A DNA stretch of 64,000 nt. Source: FEB-10 sp963710645. Its GTDB lineage: Bacteria; Acidobacteriota; Thermoanaerobaculia; Thermoanaerobaculales; Sulfomarinibacteraceae. The translations under genes and the position numbers were made by a program. Where the stretch lies: contig CAVQBD010000002.1 of the NCBI GenBank assembly GCA_963710645.1, positions 496,001-560,000 of the forward strand, in the 5' to 3' direction. Positions 15,915-24,684 of the stretch are shown piece by piece (positions within the stretch are counted from its first letter, which is position 1; every line of letters starts with the position of its first letter). The notes under the pieces were generated by a model that saw nothing but the letters and a program-made list of their open reading frames with translations, ran no database searches and was not told the origin of the DNA.

Positions 15915-16919
15915 TTGACACAGGAGGACGGAGCGGCAGATGGCGGGACGCCGGTGAATCTGGGGGAACTGGTTGCCGAGTACCAGACCGAAGGAATCGG
16001 TCCCCTCATCCTGAGGGAGGTGCGCGAGGTCGTCGGGGCGGTGGTGCGGGGATACGATCCCATGGTCTACGGTCAGGTGGCGAGCTGGGACCTGGGGCTC
16101 GATGACCTGGTCCAAGAGTTCGGCCTCGACGTGCTGGTGGGCCAGGGTCAGCTGGACTACGCCATGCTCGTGGCGTCGGACCGGGTCCATTTCCGGCGTC
16201 TGCTGGCCCGGCAGGTGCGGTTTTTGTTGGCTCGGAGACGACGCCGGACCATCATCGACAACCTCCTCGACCGTGCCCACCGACGCGTGGAAACGGCGCC
16301 GTTCCGTCTTTTGGGAGGCCGTGGCGAGTGGAGCTACACCCTCGCAGACAAGGAGGTCGTTCCCGGGACTGTGAGCGAGGCCGGAGCGAGGTCCATCGCA
16401 TGCGGGCTGACCGATGTGCCCACCAATCGCTGTGAGCCGAGGCTTCGTGCTCCGGTGCTCTACAACGAGGAATCACTCGGCGAGATCCTGAAGAGGATCG
16501 CTGCATCCAGCCAATGTGCGGTGGCCGTATCCGACCTGGACAGGGTCTTCAGCCTGTTGTTGACATCCTGGGTTCCAAGCTTCCTTAAGGATGGTGAGGC
16601 CGCTGTGGGCCGTGCCCAGGCGCAGGGTCTCGATGCAGAGGAACAGATGATCGCTCACGAGGTGACCGACTGGATTCTGAAGACACACGGCGATGGGAGC
16701 CGTGAGCTGCTGCGTCTTAAATTAGAAGGGTGCTCGGACCGGGAGATAGGCCACAGTCTCGGTCTCAGCCGGCCGACCGTGGCCAAGCGGAAACGACGGT
16801 TGATGAAGGACCTGGAACACTCGCTGACGGGTCTGCACGACGGCCTGCGGCGCGCGATCTTGGATCGTCTGGGATCAGAGTTGAGTTCATCGGAGTGGGG
16901 GCGGCATGGATCAAACTGA
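15915..16919 (+). CDS. Sigma-factor-like DNA-binding protein, first gene of three-gene operon
   Basis: About 334 residues. DDLVQEF (63-69) followed by 'FRRLLARQVRFLLARRRRRTI' resembles sigma-70 region 2, and a C-terminal 'CSDREIGHSLGLSRPTVAKRK' (about 272-292) is a region-4-like helix-turn-helix. The two are separated by about 150 residues of unknown sequence, more than in ECF sigma factors. It may be a diverged sigma factor or a DNA-binding regulator built from those parts. The start is uncertain: TTG 15915, or GTG 15954; no in-frame ATG lies near the N-terminus. Its last 14 bases overlap the next gene. Confidence 0.7.
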   Translation: MTQEDGAADGGTPVNLGELVAEYQTEGIGPLILREVREVVGAVVRGYDPMVYGQVASWDLGLDDLVQEFGLDVLVGQGQLDYAMLVASDRVHFRRLLARQVRFLLARRRRRTIIDNLLDRAHRRVETAPFRLLGGRGEWSYTLADKEVVPGTVSEAGARSIACGLTDVPTNRCEPRLRAPVLYNEESLGEILKRIAASSQCAVAVSDLDRVFSLLLTSWVPSFLKDGEAAVGRAQAQGLDAEEQMIAHEVTDWILKTHGDGSRELLRLKLEGCSDREIGHSLGLSRPTVAKRKRRLMKDLEHSLTGLHDGLRRAILDRLGSELSSSEWGRHGSN

Positions 16920-17919
16920 CCATCGCCTGCCGACCTGGGTGGAGGTGGCCGGCCGCAGGCTCCGGAGGCGCTCGCGTCTCCAGGTTGTGGACGATTGGCC
17001 GCGGCGTCCCGAGGTGGGAGATCTCAGAATCGCGGAGCCCGTCGAAGAGGGGTGCGGGGAGCCACGCCTTGTTGTCGTGCTCGATGTGAACCCCCGCCTG
17101 GCCTCGGCGCGGGTTGTCCTGGCGAGCAACGAAATCGACATGCTCACGACGCGGGATCTGCTGCTGCCCGCAGACGTCACCGGTTTGTCCTTCGACCTGA
17201 TGCTGGAACCGGAGCTTCTGGGGCAGCTGTGGTGGATTCAGATCGGGCGTCGGTTGGGTCGGCTGCGCGAGGATTGGATCCATCGCCTGAACCGAGCGGT
17301 GGCAGGCACGGGTGATCCTGTCCAAGAGGGCGACTCGGCCCTACCTCGGGTCGCCGTTTCGCCCACTTTTCGAGTTGAGGAAGAGGCGGCGCTCGATCGA
17401 CTGGCGGTCCCCATGGGCGATCGCCACGGTGGGTATCACCTTGGGAGAGTTCCGATGGTCGTGGATCCCGCACTGCTGGTTCGTCACCAAGACGAGTCGA
17501 CCGAGACCTTTGTCAGCCGGTTGTTGGTATTGAGCCGTGCGGTCAGCGCGGCCGAATGCGTGTCGATTCCGGCCGAATCTCTCGATGTGAACCGGTTGGC
17601 TCGCGCCGTTCCCGAGCTGTCCAATGACCTGGAGGTCGCCCTGCGACCGATCCTGGAACGACGGCTGACCGAACCCCCATCGCCGGCCCTGCCAGGCGCC
17701 GCCTTCGAACCCGGCCGACTCCCGGGGCCGCAGGCAACCGAGCGGGCACTGACCGCCGAACTCAGTCGGTCTGCTCGAGAGGATCGCCCGACGACCCGGC
17801 TGCTCACCACCTCGCGGGTCTGGACCGATGGCGGATCGACCCGACGGCCTGCGATCTTGCAACTCGGGGACCGGCGCCGCGTGCATCTCATCCGACACGA
17901 CTTGGAGGCCATGTTGTGA
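16906..17919 (+). CDS. Unknown protein, second gene of three-gene operon
   Basis: A 337-residue soluble protein not recognised as any family. An N-terminal segment (about residues 38-115) reads 'GDLRIAEPVEE...RLVVVLDVN...VVLASNEIDMLTTRDLLLP' and then a hydrophobic 'LLGQLWWIQIG'. The GDL-start and beta-rich pattern faintly recalls PemK/MazF-like folds, but no catalytic residues can be confirmed. The C-terminal third is Arg/Pro-rich and may be disordered. It overlaps the gene before by 14 bases and the gene after by 4, so translation of all three is coupled and a shared function is likely. Confidence 0.75.
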   Translation: MDQTDHRLPTWVEVAGRRLRRRSRLQVVDDWPRRPEVGDLRIAEPVEEGCGEPRLVVVLDVNPRLASARVVLASNEIDMLTTRDLLLPADVTGLSFDLMLEPELLGQLWWIQIGRRLGRLREDWIHRLNRAVAGTGDPVQEGDSALPRVAVSPTFRVEEEAALDRLAVPMGDRHGGYHLGRVPMVVDPALLVRHQDESTETFVSRLLVLSRAVSAAECVSIPAESLDVNRLARAVPELSNDLEVALRPILERRLTEPPSPALPGAAFEPGRLPGPQATERALTAELSRSAREDRPTTRLLTTSRVWTDGGSTRRPAILQLGDRRRVHLIRHDLEAML

Positions 17920-19757
17920 ACACAAACCTCGCCTTCCCGTTGAGATCCTGGACTCTTCGTGACTTCAAGTCAGTGGGCGACGCCACCATCGAGCTTGCGC
18001 CCCTCACCGTTCTGGTGGGAGCGAACTCGGCCGGCAAGAGCAGCGTGATGCACTCGATGCTGATGGTGGCTCAGGCGGCAGCCGTCCCTCCACACGGAGG
18101 TGGTTTCCCGCTCAATGGACCGCTTGTGGAGCTTGGTGAGTTCGCCGACGTTCGGCGAGTCGGCGGTGTCCGAAGTGCCCGGGTCGCCGTCGGCTGTGCC
18201 GTGGTCCCTGACGGCGGCATGGCCCATGCCGGTGGCCCGCCACCCCAGGCGCCCATCCGTTGGAACCTTGAACTCAGTGGTGGGAAGAACCAACCGGGGG
18301 AGGCGGCGGTGCGGTGCGTCAACCTCGAGGCCTTCGGCTTCGATGGAGAGGCCCTGGTTCTCGGTGCAGACCGGCTCGGGCGGCGGGCTGTGGATGGCGG
18401 TTCGGTTTCTGCTGTGCGAAGCTCATCGGCTTTCCTTCCTCTGGCGGGTGGGCTGAAGACCATTGGACCGGGTGGACCGGAAACTCTGCTGAAGACCTCC
18501 GGCTTGACTCATCGAGGCGGTATCCCATCGGTGCTGTTCGCGAAGGCGGATGAAAACATCGCTCGCGTGGAGGCTTGGGTGCGGCGGGTCCGAAGGGGGC
18601 TGGTCGACCAGCGACAAAGCGGCGAAACCGAGTGGGACCGCATCCGTTCGGCGTCCGGTGTCGACGGGAACTCGGTGACAGTTGTGACCGACGACCCACA
18701 GACCATCGAAAGGGCTGTGGCTGCCTGCGACCTGTTGATCGAGATGATCGTTGACGGCGTGGGGTCTCCAGAGGGAGGCGGTTACCCAGCGGGGACCATG
18801 TCCGCCCGGTTGGCGGCTACGCTTGCCGATCTGCGGCGGGAGGCCCGAAGGAGTGGTTTTCAGGACGTGTTGCGCCGTTTGATCGACGATGGAGAGTTTG
18901 TCGAGGAGATTCTCCGCAGAGTCGGAGGTGGCGAGCAGGTGGCGCGGCCGGCCGCCGACGACACACAGGTTGGAGCCGTTGTCCGGAGGATGGAAGCCGC
19001 GGGCTGTTGGCTGGCCGACTTCATGGCCGGGAGAGTCGTTCACCTCGGCCCCCTCCGCCAGGATCCGCAGCTGAGATATCCGGCCACGCCGGCTGGGCCG
19101 CGTGGGTCGGTTGGAGCCAAAGGGGAGTACGCGCTGGCGGTGCTTCACCAATATGCCCGCCGTACGGTGCTCTGCCCGCTTCAAAGTGGCGGGGCCGGAC
19201 GCGAGATGACACTCGAAGACGCAGTCAATTACTGGCTCGAACAGCTGGGGCTCGGGTGCTCGGTGGCCACTGTCCAGCGACCGCGCCATGGCCTGGAACC
19301 TCAGGTCAGAATGGAGATGGTGGGCCGGGATCTGAGTATGACCGGCGTGGGGGTAGGTGTGAGCCAGGTCCTGCCGGTGTTGGTTCTCAGCCTGATCGCG
19401 GACCCGGGTACGGTGTTGCTCCTCGAACAGCCGGAACTCCACCTCCATCCCGGAGTCCAGCAGCGGCTTGGCGATTTCCTGCTCGCGGTCGTGAACAGCG
19501 GACGGCAAGTCGTCGTCGAAACCCACAGCGACCATCTGGTGACTCGGTTGCGCCGCCGCATGGCCGAGGACCACACCGACAAACTGCATCTGTCGGTGGC
19601 CATTGTGTTTGCCGAGCGAGAAGGTGGTCAGACGCGATTCAAAACGCTGGAGTCGAATCGATATGGCGGGTTGGAAGAGTGGCCATCCGGTTTCTTTGAT
19701 GGAGGCTCCGGGGATGCCCGGGCGCTGGTGGAAGCCGCCATGAGCAAGAAAAAGTGA
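17916..19757 (+). CDS. AAA ATPase of the OLD/RecF-like DUF3696 type, third gene of operon
   Basis: The 613-residue ABC-type ATPase has Walker A GANSAGKSS (35-43) just after 'LRDFKSVGDATIEL', Walker B LLLEQPELHLHP (about 501-512) and the H-loop ETHSDHL (about 535). The last 60 residues ('LESNRYGGLEEWPSGFFD') match the DUF3696 ending. There is no TOPRIM nuclease domain, unlike GajA or OLD. Such ATPases are frequent partners in multi-gene phage-defence and stress operons, where the other gene supplies the effector. The start is GTG 17916, giving a GTGA overlap with the preceding stop. Confidence 0.88.
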   Translation: MNTNLAFPLRSWTLRDFKSVGDATIELAPLTVLVGANSAGKSSVMHSMLMVAQAAAVPPHGGGFPLNGPLVELGEFADVRRVGGVRSARVAVGCAVVPDGGMAHAGGPPPQAPIRWNLELSGGKNQPGEAAVRCVNLEAFGFDGEALVLGADRLGRRAVDGGSVSAVRSSSAFLPLAGGLKTIGPGGPETLLKTSGLTHRGGIPSVLFAKADENIARVEAWVRRVRRGLVDQRQSGETEWDRIRSASGVDGNSVTVVTDDPQTIERAVAACDLLIEMIVDGVGSPEGGGYPAGTMSARLAATLADLRREARRSGFQDVLRRLIDDGEFVEEILRRVGGGEQVARPAADDTQVGAVVRRMEAAGCWLADFMAGRVVHLGPLRQDPQLRYPATPAGPRGSVGAKGEYALAVLHQYARRTVLCPLQSGGAGREMTLEDAVNYWLEQLGLGCSVATVQRPRHGLEPQVRMEMVGRDLSMTGVGVGVSQVLPVLVLSLIADPGTVLLLEQPELHLHPGVQQRLGDFLLAVVNSGRQVVVETHSDHLVTRLRRRMAEDHTDKLHLSVAIVFAEREGGQTRFKTLESNRYGGLEEWPSGFFDGGSGDARALVEAAMSKKK

Positions 19758-19831
19758 CGCCCCTTCCACCTCCACCACTGCCTGGTGGCTGAAGATGGGG
19801 TCGGTAGTACAATCCACCTCAGGAGCCGCGA

Positions 19832-19999
19832 ATGACAACCCCCGAGAAATCAAACTGCGAAGACTGCGCCATACGGCGGAAGGCTGAAGAGCGACCAAGA
19901 TCCCTGGTGGGTTGGTTGTGGAGAATCCACACCCACATCTGTCCGGGTTGGAACGCTTATCAACGGTCCCTGGTCGCGGACGGTTCCTCGAAGTCGTAA
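19832..19999 (+). CDS. 55-residue protein with paired cysteines
   Basis: AGGAG with a 7-base spacer precedes ATG 19832, and the frame ends at TAA 19999. The protein begins MTTPEKSNCEDCAIRRKAEE and has a Trp-rich middle (LVGWLWRIH) followed by CPGWNAYQRSL. The CxxC pair and the single later Cys could bind a metal, but the function is unknown. It lies 74 bases after the DUF3696 ATPase on the same strand and 30 before the membrane-protein gene, so it may belong to either transcription unit. Confidence 0.6.
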   Translation: MTTPEKSNCEDCAIRRKAEERPRSLVGWLWRIHTHICPGWNAYQRSLVADGSSKS

Positions 20000-20029
20000 C
20001 TCGGCCGAGGCACCGGCATGGAGGCTGGC

Positions 20030-20509
20030 ATGGTTGATGAAACGCCCGTGACGCAGAACGTCCGCCGGTCGTGGCCAATGACGATCGGGTTGCTCGTGGG
20101 TGCGGCGGCGGTGTTCTCGGTGTCACAGTTGGTCTGGGACCCTGACGGTCCCAACCCTCTGGGTTTGGCTCTGATGTTTCTTTCTGCGGGGTTGTTGGTC
20201 GCGGCAGCCATCTGCCAGTGGCGACGTCCGAAGAGCTTTGCCAGGTTGGCGCTGTGGTCACTGGTGGGTCTCCCCGTATTCGCCATTTTGCACAACGTCT
20301 TCTATGGCGTCGGCGAAATTGCCAAGGACGTCCCGTTGTTGCCGATGGTCTTCGAATACTTGCACGTGGCTGCCTTCATCGTGGCGATCGTCCTCTGTCC
20401 CGTCGGCGTTGTGATCGGCGTCGTGGGCTGGATTGTCACATGGTGGTTCGGTCGACGGAATGTCACCAGGGCCGCGAAATATGGTCCCCCTACTCACAGT
20501 TCACCCTGA
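20030..20509 (+). CDS. Small integral membrane protein
   Basis: A 159-residue protein with four predicted transmembrane stretches: about residues 18-35 ('TIGLLVGAAAVFSVSQLV'), 45-63, 72-92 and 108-140. No family recognised. GGAGG with a 5-base spacer sets ATG 20030; an ATG at 20018 lies upstream of that site. It follows the Cys-containing microprotein and has no obvious partner downstream. Confidence 0.75.
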   Translation: MVDETPVTQNVRRSWPMTIGLLVGAAAVFSVSQLVWDPDGPNPLGLALMFLSAGLLVAAAICQWRRPKSFARLALWSLVGLPVFAILHNVFYGVGEIAKDVPLLPMVFEYLHVAAFIVAIVLCPVGVVIGVVGWIVTWWFGRRNVTRAAKYGPPTHSSP

Positions 20510-20661
20510 CCGAGCGCCAACCCACGTCGTTCCTTGGTGGGTGGGTCTTCGATCAGACGTCCGTGCGGGGAGACCTCGCGGCGCCCGCTCCACACCTTCC
20601 ACACTCTCCACACCGGGCGGGCGAGGGATCCGGCTTCGCCGCCGCGCTGCTACGCCGTGAC

Positions 20662-20701
20662 TCTCCGGTATCCGGTATCTGGCATCCGGGTGGGCGGGCG
20701 G
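20662..20701. repeat. Heptamers (NNTCCGG) ending in a G-rich block beside a stop codon
   Basis: TCTCCGG, TATCCGG, TATCTGG and CATCCGG (20662-20689) run into GGGTGGGCGGGCGG (20688-20701), which stops 3 bases short of the LamG gene's stop codon (20705-20707, minus strand). Just upstream, TCCACAC recurs three times at 9-base intervals (20589-20613). Confidence 0.8.
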
Positions 20702-20704
20702 CCC

Positions 20705-21895
20705 CTACTCCAACAGCTTGACGACTTCCCTGAAACTCAGGGCACGATCCATGATCAGAACGTCGTCCATCGCGCCACCAAATCTGGCGTCCTCGAATGA
20801 CCCGATTTCGATGCGGCCATCGCCGGTGCCGATCAGGGCGCCCGATCGCTGGAGGTGGCCCTGGACGATGCCGTCGAGGTAGGACACCATGTGTGCACCG
20901 TCAAAGGTGACGACCAGCAGCTGCCACTGGTCAAGAATGATCGGATGGTAGCCGGAAGCAAAGCCGATCGTTCCACTGGAGTCGCGGAAGGTGCCGCGCA
21001 CCGTGTTGCCCAGGATATCGAGGCTGTAGAGGAAGCCACCTCCGGAAGTATTGAGTTTGCCGACCACCCAGGGCCCGCCACCCGCCGCCGGACGAATCCA
21101 TGCTGCGGCGGTCATTTCGGTCTCCAAATCGAGGGATGGGGCATCCGCCACCAGGATCTGGTCCTCGGTGCCGTCAAACAGCAAGGCCCCTCCTGATTCA
21201 CCCCATCGGTCTTGGGTTGCGACGGGATCGCCCACCGCCACGCCGTGGTTGCCGTAGAAGCTCTGGTCGGTGGCGTCTCCGTCCATGGGGTAGTAGGCCA
21301 CGGTGTGGCCGTCGAGCCCACGCCAGCTCGACCAGCCGGCCAGGGTGCCGAACTCGAGACCGTCGGCCAGGATGGTGTTCGCGGCGGTGGGCGCCATCAC
21401 CGACACTTGAACAGAGAAGCTTTCACCCGGATCGCCGGGTTCGGTCGAGACGCCGCCCCAGAAGGTGATGGTGTAGCTGCCCGGAGCGCTGGTCGCGGAG
21501 AAATCCACCAGGGCGGTGCCGCGATCGTCTTCGTTCATCGCCGCGAGAGGTCCAACCGATAGATAGACTCGCTGGTGTCCTGGGGGGACGGGCGGCAGGC
21601 CGGTGATGACGCCGGGGTCGGACGGGTGGACGGTGCAGGAGCCGCTCTGCCCGCCGCTGGCCGAAGTCAGGAACGAGGCGCTCTGGATATCCCATCCGGC
21701 TGGAACGTCGCCCGTGAGATAGATGGTTGCGTTGGAAGCGCTTCCGCCGGCGGGCGGCGCCATGAAGATCTGGTATTGCACCAGCTCGCCGTGTTTGACC
21801 ACCGAGGGGCCCGCGATGAAGCGGATATCACAGCCGCCGAGGGCGAGGATAGAAGACAAAGCCACCGCACCACGCGTCACCCATCGAAATCCCAT
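20705..21895 (-). CDS. LamG/concanavalin-like domain lipoprotein
   Basis: The 396-residue precursor has a lipoprotein signal peptide with lipobox LGGC (Cys near residue 22). A beta-rich region precedes 'NTILADGLEFGTLAGW' near residue 180, then a LamG-type fold ('AYYPMDGDATDQSFYGNHGV', 'TAAAWIRPAAGG', 'GSFEDARFGGAMDDVLIMDRAL'), the carbohydrate- or protein-binding fold of laminin G. It should be anchored to a membrane and face outward. AGGAGG with a 5-base spacer sets ATG 21895. The DGLEFGTL-W segment resembles the DGFESGD-W motif ending two other secreted proteins here. Confidence 0.85.
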   Translation of the reverse strand: MGFRWVTRGAVALSSILALGGCDIRFIAGPSVVKHGELVQYQIFMAPPAGGSASNATIYLTGDVPAGWDIQSASFLTSASGGQSGSCTVHPSDPGVITGLPPVPPGHQRVYLSVGPLAAMNEDDRGTALVDFSATSAPGSYTITFWGGVSTEPGDPGESFSVQVSVMAPTAANTILADGLEFGTLAGWSSWRGLDGHTVAYYPMDGDATDQSFYGNHGVAVGDPVATQDRWGESGGALLFDGTEDQILVADAPSLDLETEMTAAAWIRPAAGGGPWVVGKLNTSGGGFLYSLDILGNTVRGTFRDSSGTIGFASGYHPIILDQWQLLVVTFDGAHMVSYLDGIVQGHLQRSGALIGTGDGRIEIGSFEDARFGGAMDDVLIMDRALSFREVVKLLE

Positions 21896-22054
21896 CAGCG
21901 CCTCCTGCTCGGGTAGTTCATACGATCTTACCCCACGGAACAGTGATCCTGGTCGTCCCGGGACCGGTTGGATCGAAAAGGTGATTGCGACTCTGTTGCA
22001 AAATGATGATTTTGGCCATATGATGTGTCTAACGACCCATCCGGAGGATTATTT

Positions 22055-22909
22055 ATGCGGTTCCCACTACGCCCGCTCGTTGTTCTTTCGTTGGTTGCCC
22101 TGCTCGTTGGGGTCGCCGCACCGGTCTCCGCGCAGTTCCTGTATTCGGGGGGCAGCTTTTCCCCCACGCTCTACTCGCTGAACCCGGCCTCCGGTGCGAC
22201 CGTCAACTCGGTGATCGTCGTCGCGGCCGGCTACGACATCCAACAGGTGAAGGGTCTGGCCGCGGAGCCCACCACCGGTGAGCTTTTCGCCGTTCTCCGT
22301 GGATCCGCACCCGGCGAGGGCGCCAATTCGTTCTTTCTTGCCACCGTTCGTCCCGACACCGGTGAAGCCGCCGTGATCGGGGAGTTGGGCGATGCCTTTG
22401 CCGGACTCGCCTTCGACGACGGCGGGACCCTGTACGGCGTCACCGGCGATGGGGCCTTCGGGCCGGAGATCCTCTACACGATCAACACCAGTGACGCGAC
22501 CGTGAGCGGGGTGATGAATCTCGGCAACGGCACTGACGGCGAGGCCATCGCCTTCAACTCGGGTGACGGCTTGATGTACCACCTGTCGGGTTGGGCTTCT
22601 CCTCCCGATGGAGGCCTTGGCGATGTCGTATTCGAGAAGATCGATCTCGGCACAATGGCGATCACTGACATTCCGTTGTCCGGGGATTTCTTTATCAACG
22701 GGAACGGCCTCGCCTACGACGCCGCACAGGGCGATTTTGTTGTGGCGGTGTTGAATGATGTACCGGTCGAGGGTTTTCAGGTGGCAGAATTCGCTCGGAT
22801 CTCCACCGCCGGCGAGGTGTCGATCAGCGGACCCTTGGACGAGTACGCCGGGGGTATGGCCTTTTCAGATTTCGTGCCTGTGGAGCTGATGTCCTTTTCG
22901 GTGGAGTAG
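22055..22909 (+). CDS. Secreted beta-propeller-like protein
   Basis: A 284-residue secreted protein. A clear signal peptide ('LRPLVVLSLVALLVGVAAPVSAQ', cleavage near residue 24) is followed by repeated 'LY.L...SGA.V', 'GLAAEPTTGELFAVLRG' and 'LAFDDGGTLYGV' blades typical of DUF4394/NHL-like propellers that often bind cell-surface polymers. No catalytic residues are recognised. GGAGG with a 7-base spacer sets ATG 22055. A strong rho-independent terminator follows 24 bases after the stop. Confidence 0.8.
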   Translation: MRFPLRPLVVLSLVALLVGVAAPVSAQFLYSGGSFSPTLYSLNPASGATVNSVIVVAAGYDIQQVKGLAAEPTTGELFAVLRGSAPGEGANSFFLATVRPDTGEAAVIGELGDAFAGLAFDDGGTLYGVTGDGAFGPEILYTINTSDATVSGVMNLGNGTDGEAIAFNSGDGLMYHLSGWASPPDGGLGDVVFEKIDLGTMAITDIPLSGDFFINGNGLAYDAAQGDFVVAVLNDVPVEGFQVAEFARISTAGEVSISGPLDEYAGGMAFSDFVPVELMSFSVE

Positions 22910-22933
22910 CACCCCCATCCGTTGTCCATCACG

Positions 22934-22960
22934 AACCCGGCCGGTCGGCCGGGTTTTTGT
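22934..22960 (+). terminator. Rho-independent terminator
   Basis: AACCCGGCC and GGCCGGGTT form a perfect 9-bp stem around a GGTC loop (22934-22955), followed by TTTG. It ends the transcript of the secreted propeller gene. Confidence 0.85.
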
Positions 22961-23115
22961 TGTGCCGGCGGAGGGAACGACCTTCGATCGCATTCCTCGA
23001 AATCGCAGAGGAGGTGTTCCCCAATCGATGGCTTTGCGAGGCTGCGGTCCGAGGTCATGAAGCCCACACCGAGGCCGCACCGGAATGAGTTATTCTGACG
23101 CCCAGGGATCACACA

Positions 23116-24117
23116 GTGGATTTGAGAAAGACGGAATCAGGGTCCGCTCCGGTGGAGCCTCGGAAGTCGCACGGTTTTGTGGATTCGACGTCCTTCGGCC
23201 CACGGCGGAGGATGCGGGCCGTCGTGATGGCGATTGCGCTCATCGCGTTCGTGGTGGTGTGGTCGATGTTGCTCGTCCCAACGGGCAAGCCGATTGCAAT
23301 CGAAGACATCGATTGGCCCGACGTCATCGGCGAAGGCTCCATCGCCTTGCTGGCCGTGGTGTGGCTGCTTGCCGTCAATCGTCTCCGGACACGACCCATG
23401 GCTTTCGGGTTCTTTGCCGTTGGTGCCGTGGCACTGTTTGTCGCGGCCGTCCAGGACATGCTCGACGAGTTTCTGGTTTTTCCCCAGACCTACCCGAGCG
23501 TCGTCGAGAACATCGGAAAGACCGGAGGATTGCTCTGTGTGACCGCCGGCCTCCTGATCCTCTCCAATGAAAGGAAGAAGGCCGAGGACGCTCTGCGCGA
23601 CGTCACAAATCGGTACCGGGCGCTGAGCATCACCGACAGCCTCAGCAAACTCTTCAACCACGCCTTCTTTCTCGAGGAACTCCAGGCCCAGGTGGAAGGC
23701 GCCCGCACGAGCGGTGCATCCCTGTCGTTGATTTTGCTTGATATCGATGACTTCAAGCGGCACAACGATCGCTATGGCCACCTCGAAGGTGACAAGGTCA
23801 TTAGCGCCCTCGGCCTGACCATCCGAAGCTGCGTGCGCGGAACCGACGTGGCGTGTCGATACGGTGGTGAGGAATTTACCGTCCTGCTTCCTGACACCGC
23901 CGTCGACGTCGCTGCTCGGGTGGCCGAACGGATCCGGATCGCCTTCTCCTCGGTGGTCTTCGAACCCGATCCGGACACCCGGGTTCGGATTACCGTGAGC
24001 CTTGGTGTCGCCGAACTCACCGGACAGGAGACCGCCCAACAGTTGCTGCACCGGGCCGACATGGCCATGTTCGAGGCCAAAGAGGCAGGCAAGGACCGGG
24101 TCGTCACGACCCCTTGA
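23116..24117 (+). CDS. Membrane-bound GGDEF diguanylate cyclase
   Basis: A 333-residue protein: three N-terminal hydrophobic segments (about residues 36-53, 72-88, 98-113) and one near 140, a short coiled linker, then a GGDEF domain. The active site is RYGGEEF, and an inhibitory I-site RGTD lies five residues before GGEEF, so c-di-GMP feedback is expected. It makes c-di-GMP from two GTP. The long frame starts with GTG 23116; the first ATG is 23212, which would still keep the helices. No partner gene indicates the input signal. Confidence 0.9.
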   Translation: MDLRKTESGSAPVEPRKSHGFVDSTSFGPRRRMRAVVMAIALIAFVVVWSMLLVPTGKPIAIEDIDWPDVIGEGSIALLAVVWLLAVNRLRTRPMAFGFFAVGAVALFVAAVQDMLDEFLVFPQTYPSVVENIGKTGGLLCVTAGLLILSNERKKAEDALRDVTNRYRALSITDSLSKLFNHAFFLEELQAQVEGARTSGASLSLILLDIDDFKRHNDRYGHLEGDKVISALGLTIRSCVRGTDVACRYGGEEFTVLLPDTAVDVAARVAERIRIAFSSVVFEPDPDTRVRITVSLGVAELTGQETAQQLLHRADMAMFEAKEAGKDRVVTTP

Positions 24118-24159
24118 ATTGGAATCGGTGTGAGGGTCCGTCGGAAGAGGTGGGAGGGG

Positions 24160-24684
24160 TTATCGTCGCAGCGTCAGCCGAGGGTCAACGGCATCCCCGT
24201 CGTATCTCACCTCATAGTGGAGATGGTCGCCGCTGGCGTTGCCGCTATGGCCCACGGTGCCCACCCCGTCGCCGCGTCGAACCCGGTCCCCGCGGCCGAC
24301 GGTGATCTTCTTCAGGTGAGCGTATCGAGTCTCCCAACCGCCACCGTGGTCGATCACCACCAACCGACCGAAATCGCCGGACTTGCCGGCGAAGGTCACG
24401 CGGCCATCGGCGGTTGATTTCACCTTGGTTCCGGGTGGCGCCGCCAGGTCGATCCCCTGGTGGCTGTGTCCACCGCGCGGGACTCCGTAGCTCGAGGTGA
24501 CGGTCGCCCTGTCCAACGGAATCGGCGAACCGGAGGGCACATCGATGGCCGCTGACGGTTTCGTGCTCGAGCAGCCGGATAGATTGACCACAGCCAGGGC
24601 CATGGCCGCGCATGCGAGGAGTCGACGGCCCTGCCGAAAAGAGCCTATGAGTTTTCGTGGCCTGTGAGGCCTTGGTCCGATCAA
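24160..24684 (-). CDS. M23-family peptidase lipoprotein
   Basis: A 174-residue LytM-type domain. Zinc ligands appear as 'GHSHQGIDLAAP' and 'DHLHYEV', with the typical 'RYAHLKKITVGRGDRV' between. A signal segment 'LLACAAMALAVVNLSGC' ends in lipobox LSGC, so it should be a membrane-anchored cell-wall endopeptidase or an activator of amidases. The start is likely TTG 24684; no closer ATG allows a full signal peptide. It converges on the diguanylate cyclase with a 42-base gap. Confidence 0.87.
   Translation of the reverse strand: MIGPRPHRPRKLIGSFRQGRRLLACAAMALAVVNLSGCSSTKPSAAIDVPSGSPIPLDRATVTSSYGVPRGGHSHQGIDLAAPPGTKVKSTADGRVTFAGKSGDFGRLVVIDHGGGWETRYAHLKKITVGRGDRVRRGDGVGTVGHSGNASGDHLHYEVRYDGDAVDPRLTLRR

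Noticed and set aside
18423..20261. A 612-codon open frame on the minus strand
   Set aside because: It is antisense to the DUF3696 ATPase, which has clear Walker motifs and operon overlaps. Low-stop antisense frames are common in GC-rich DNA.
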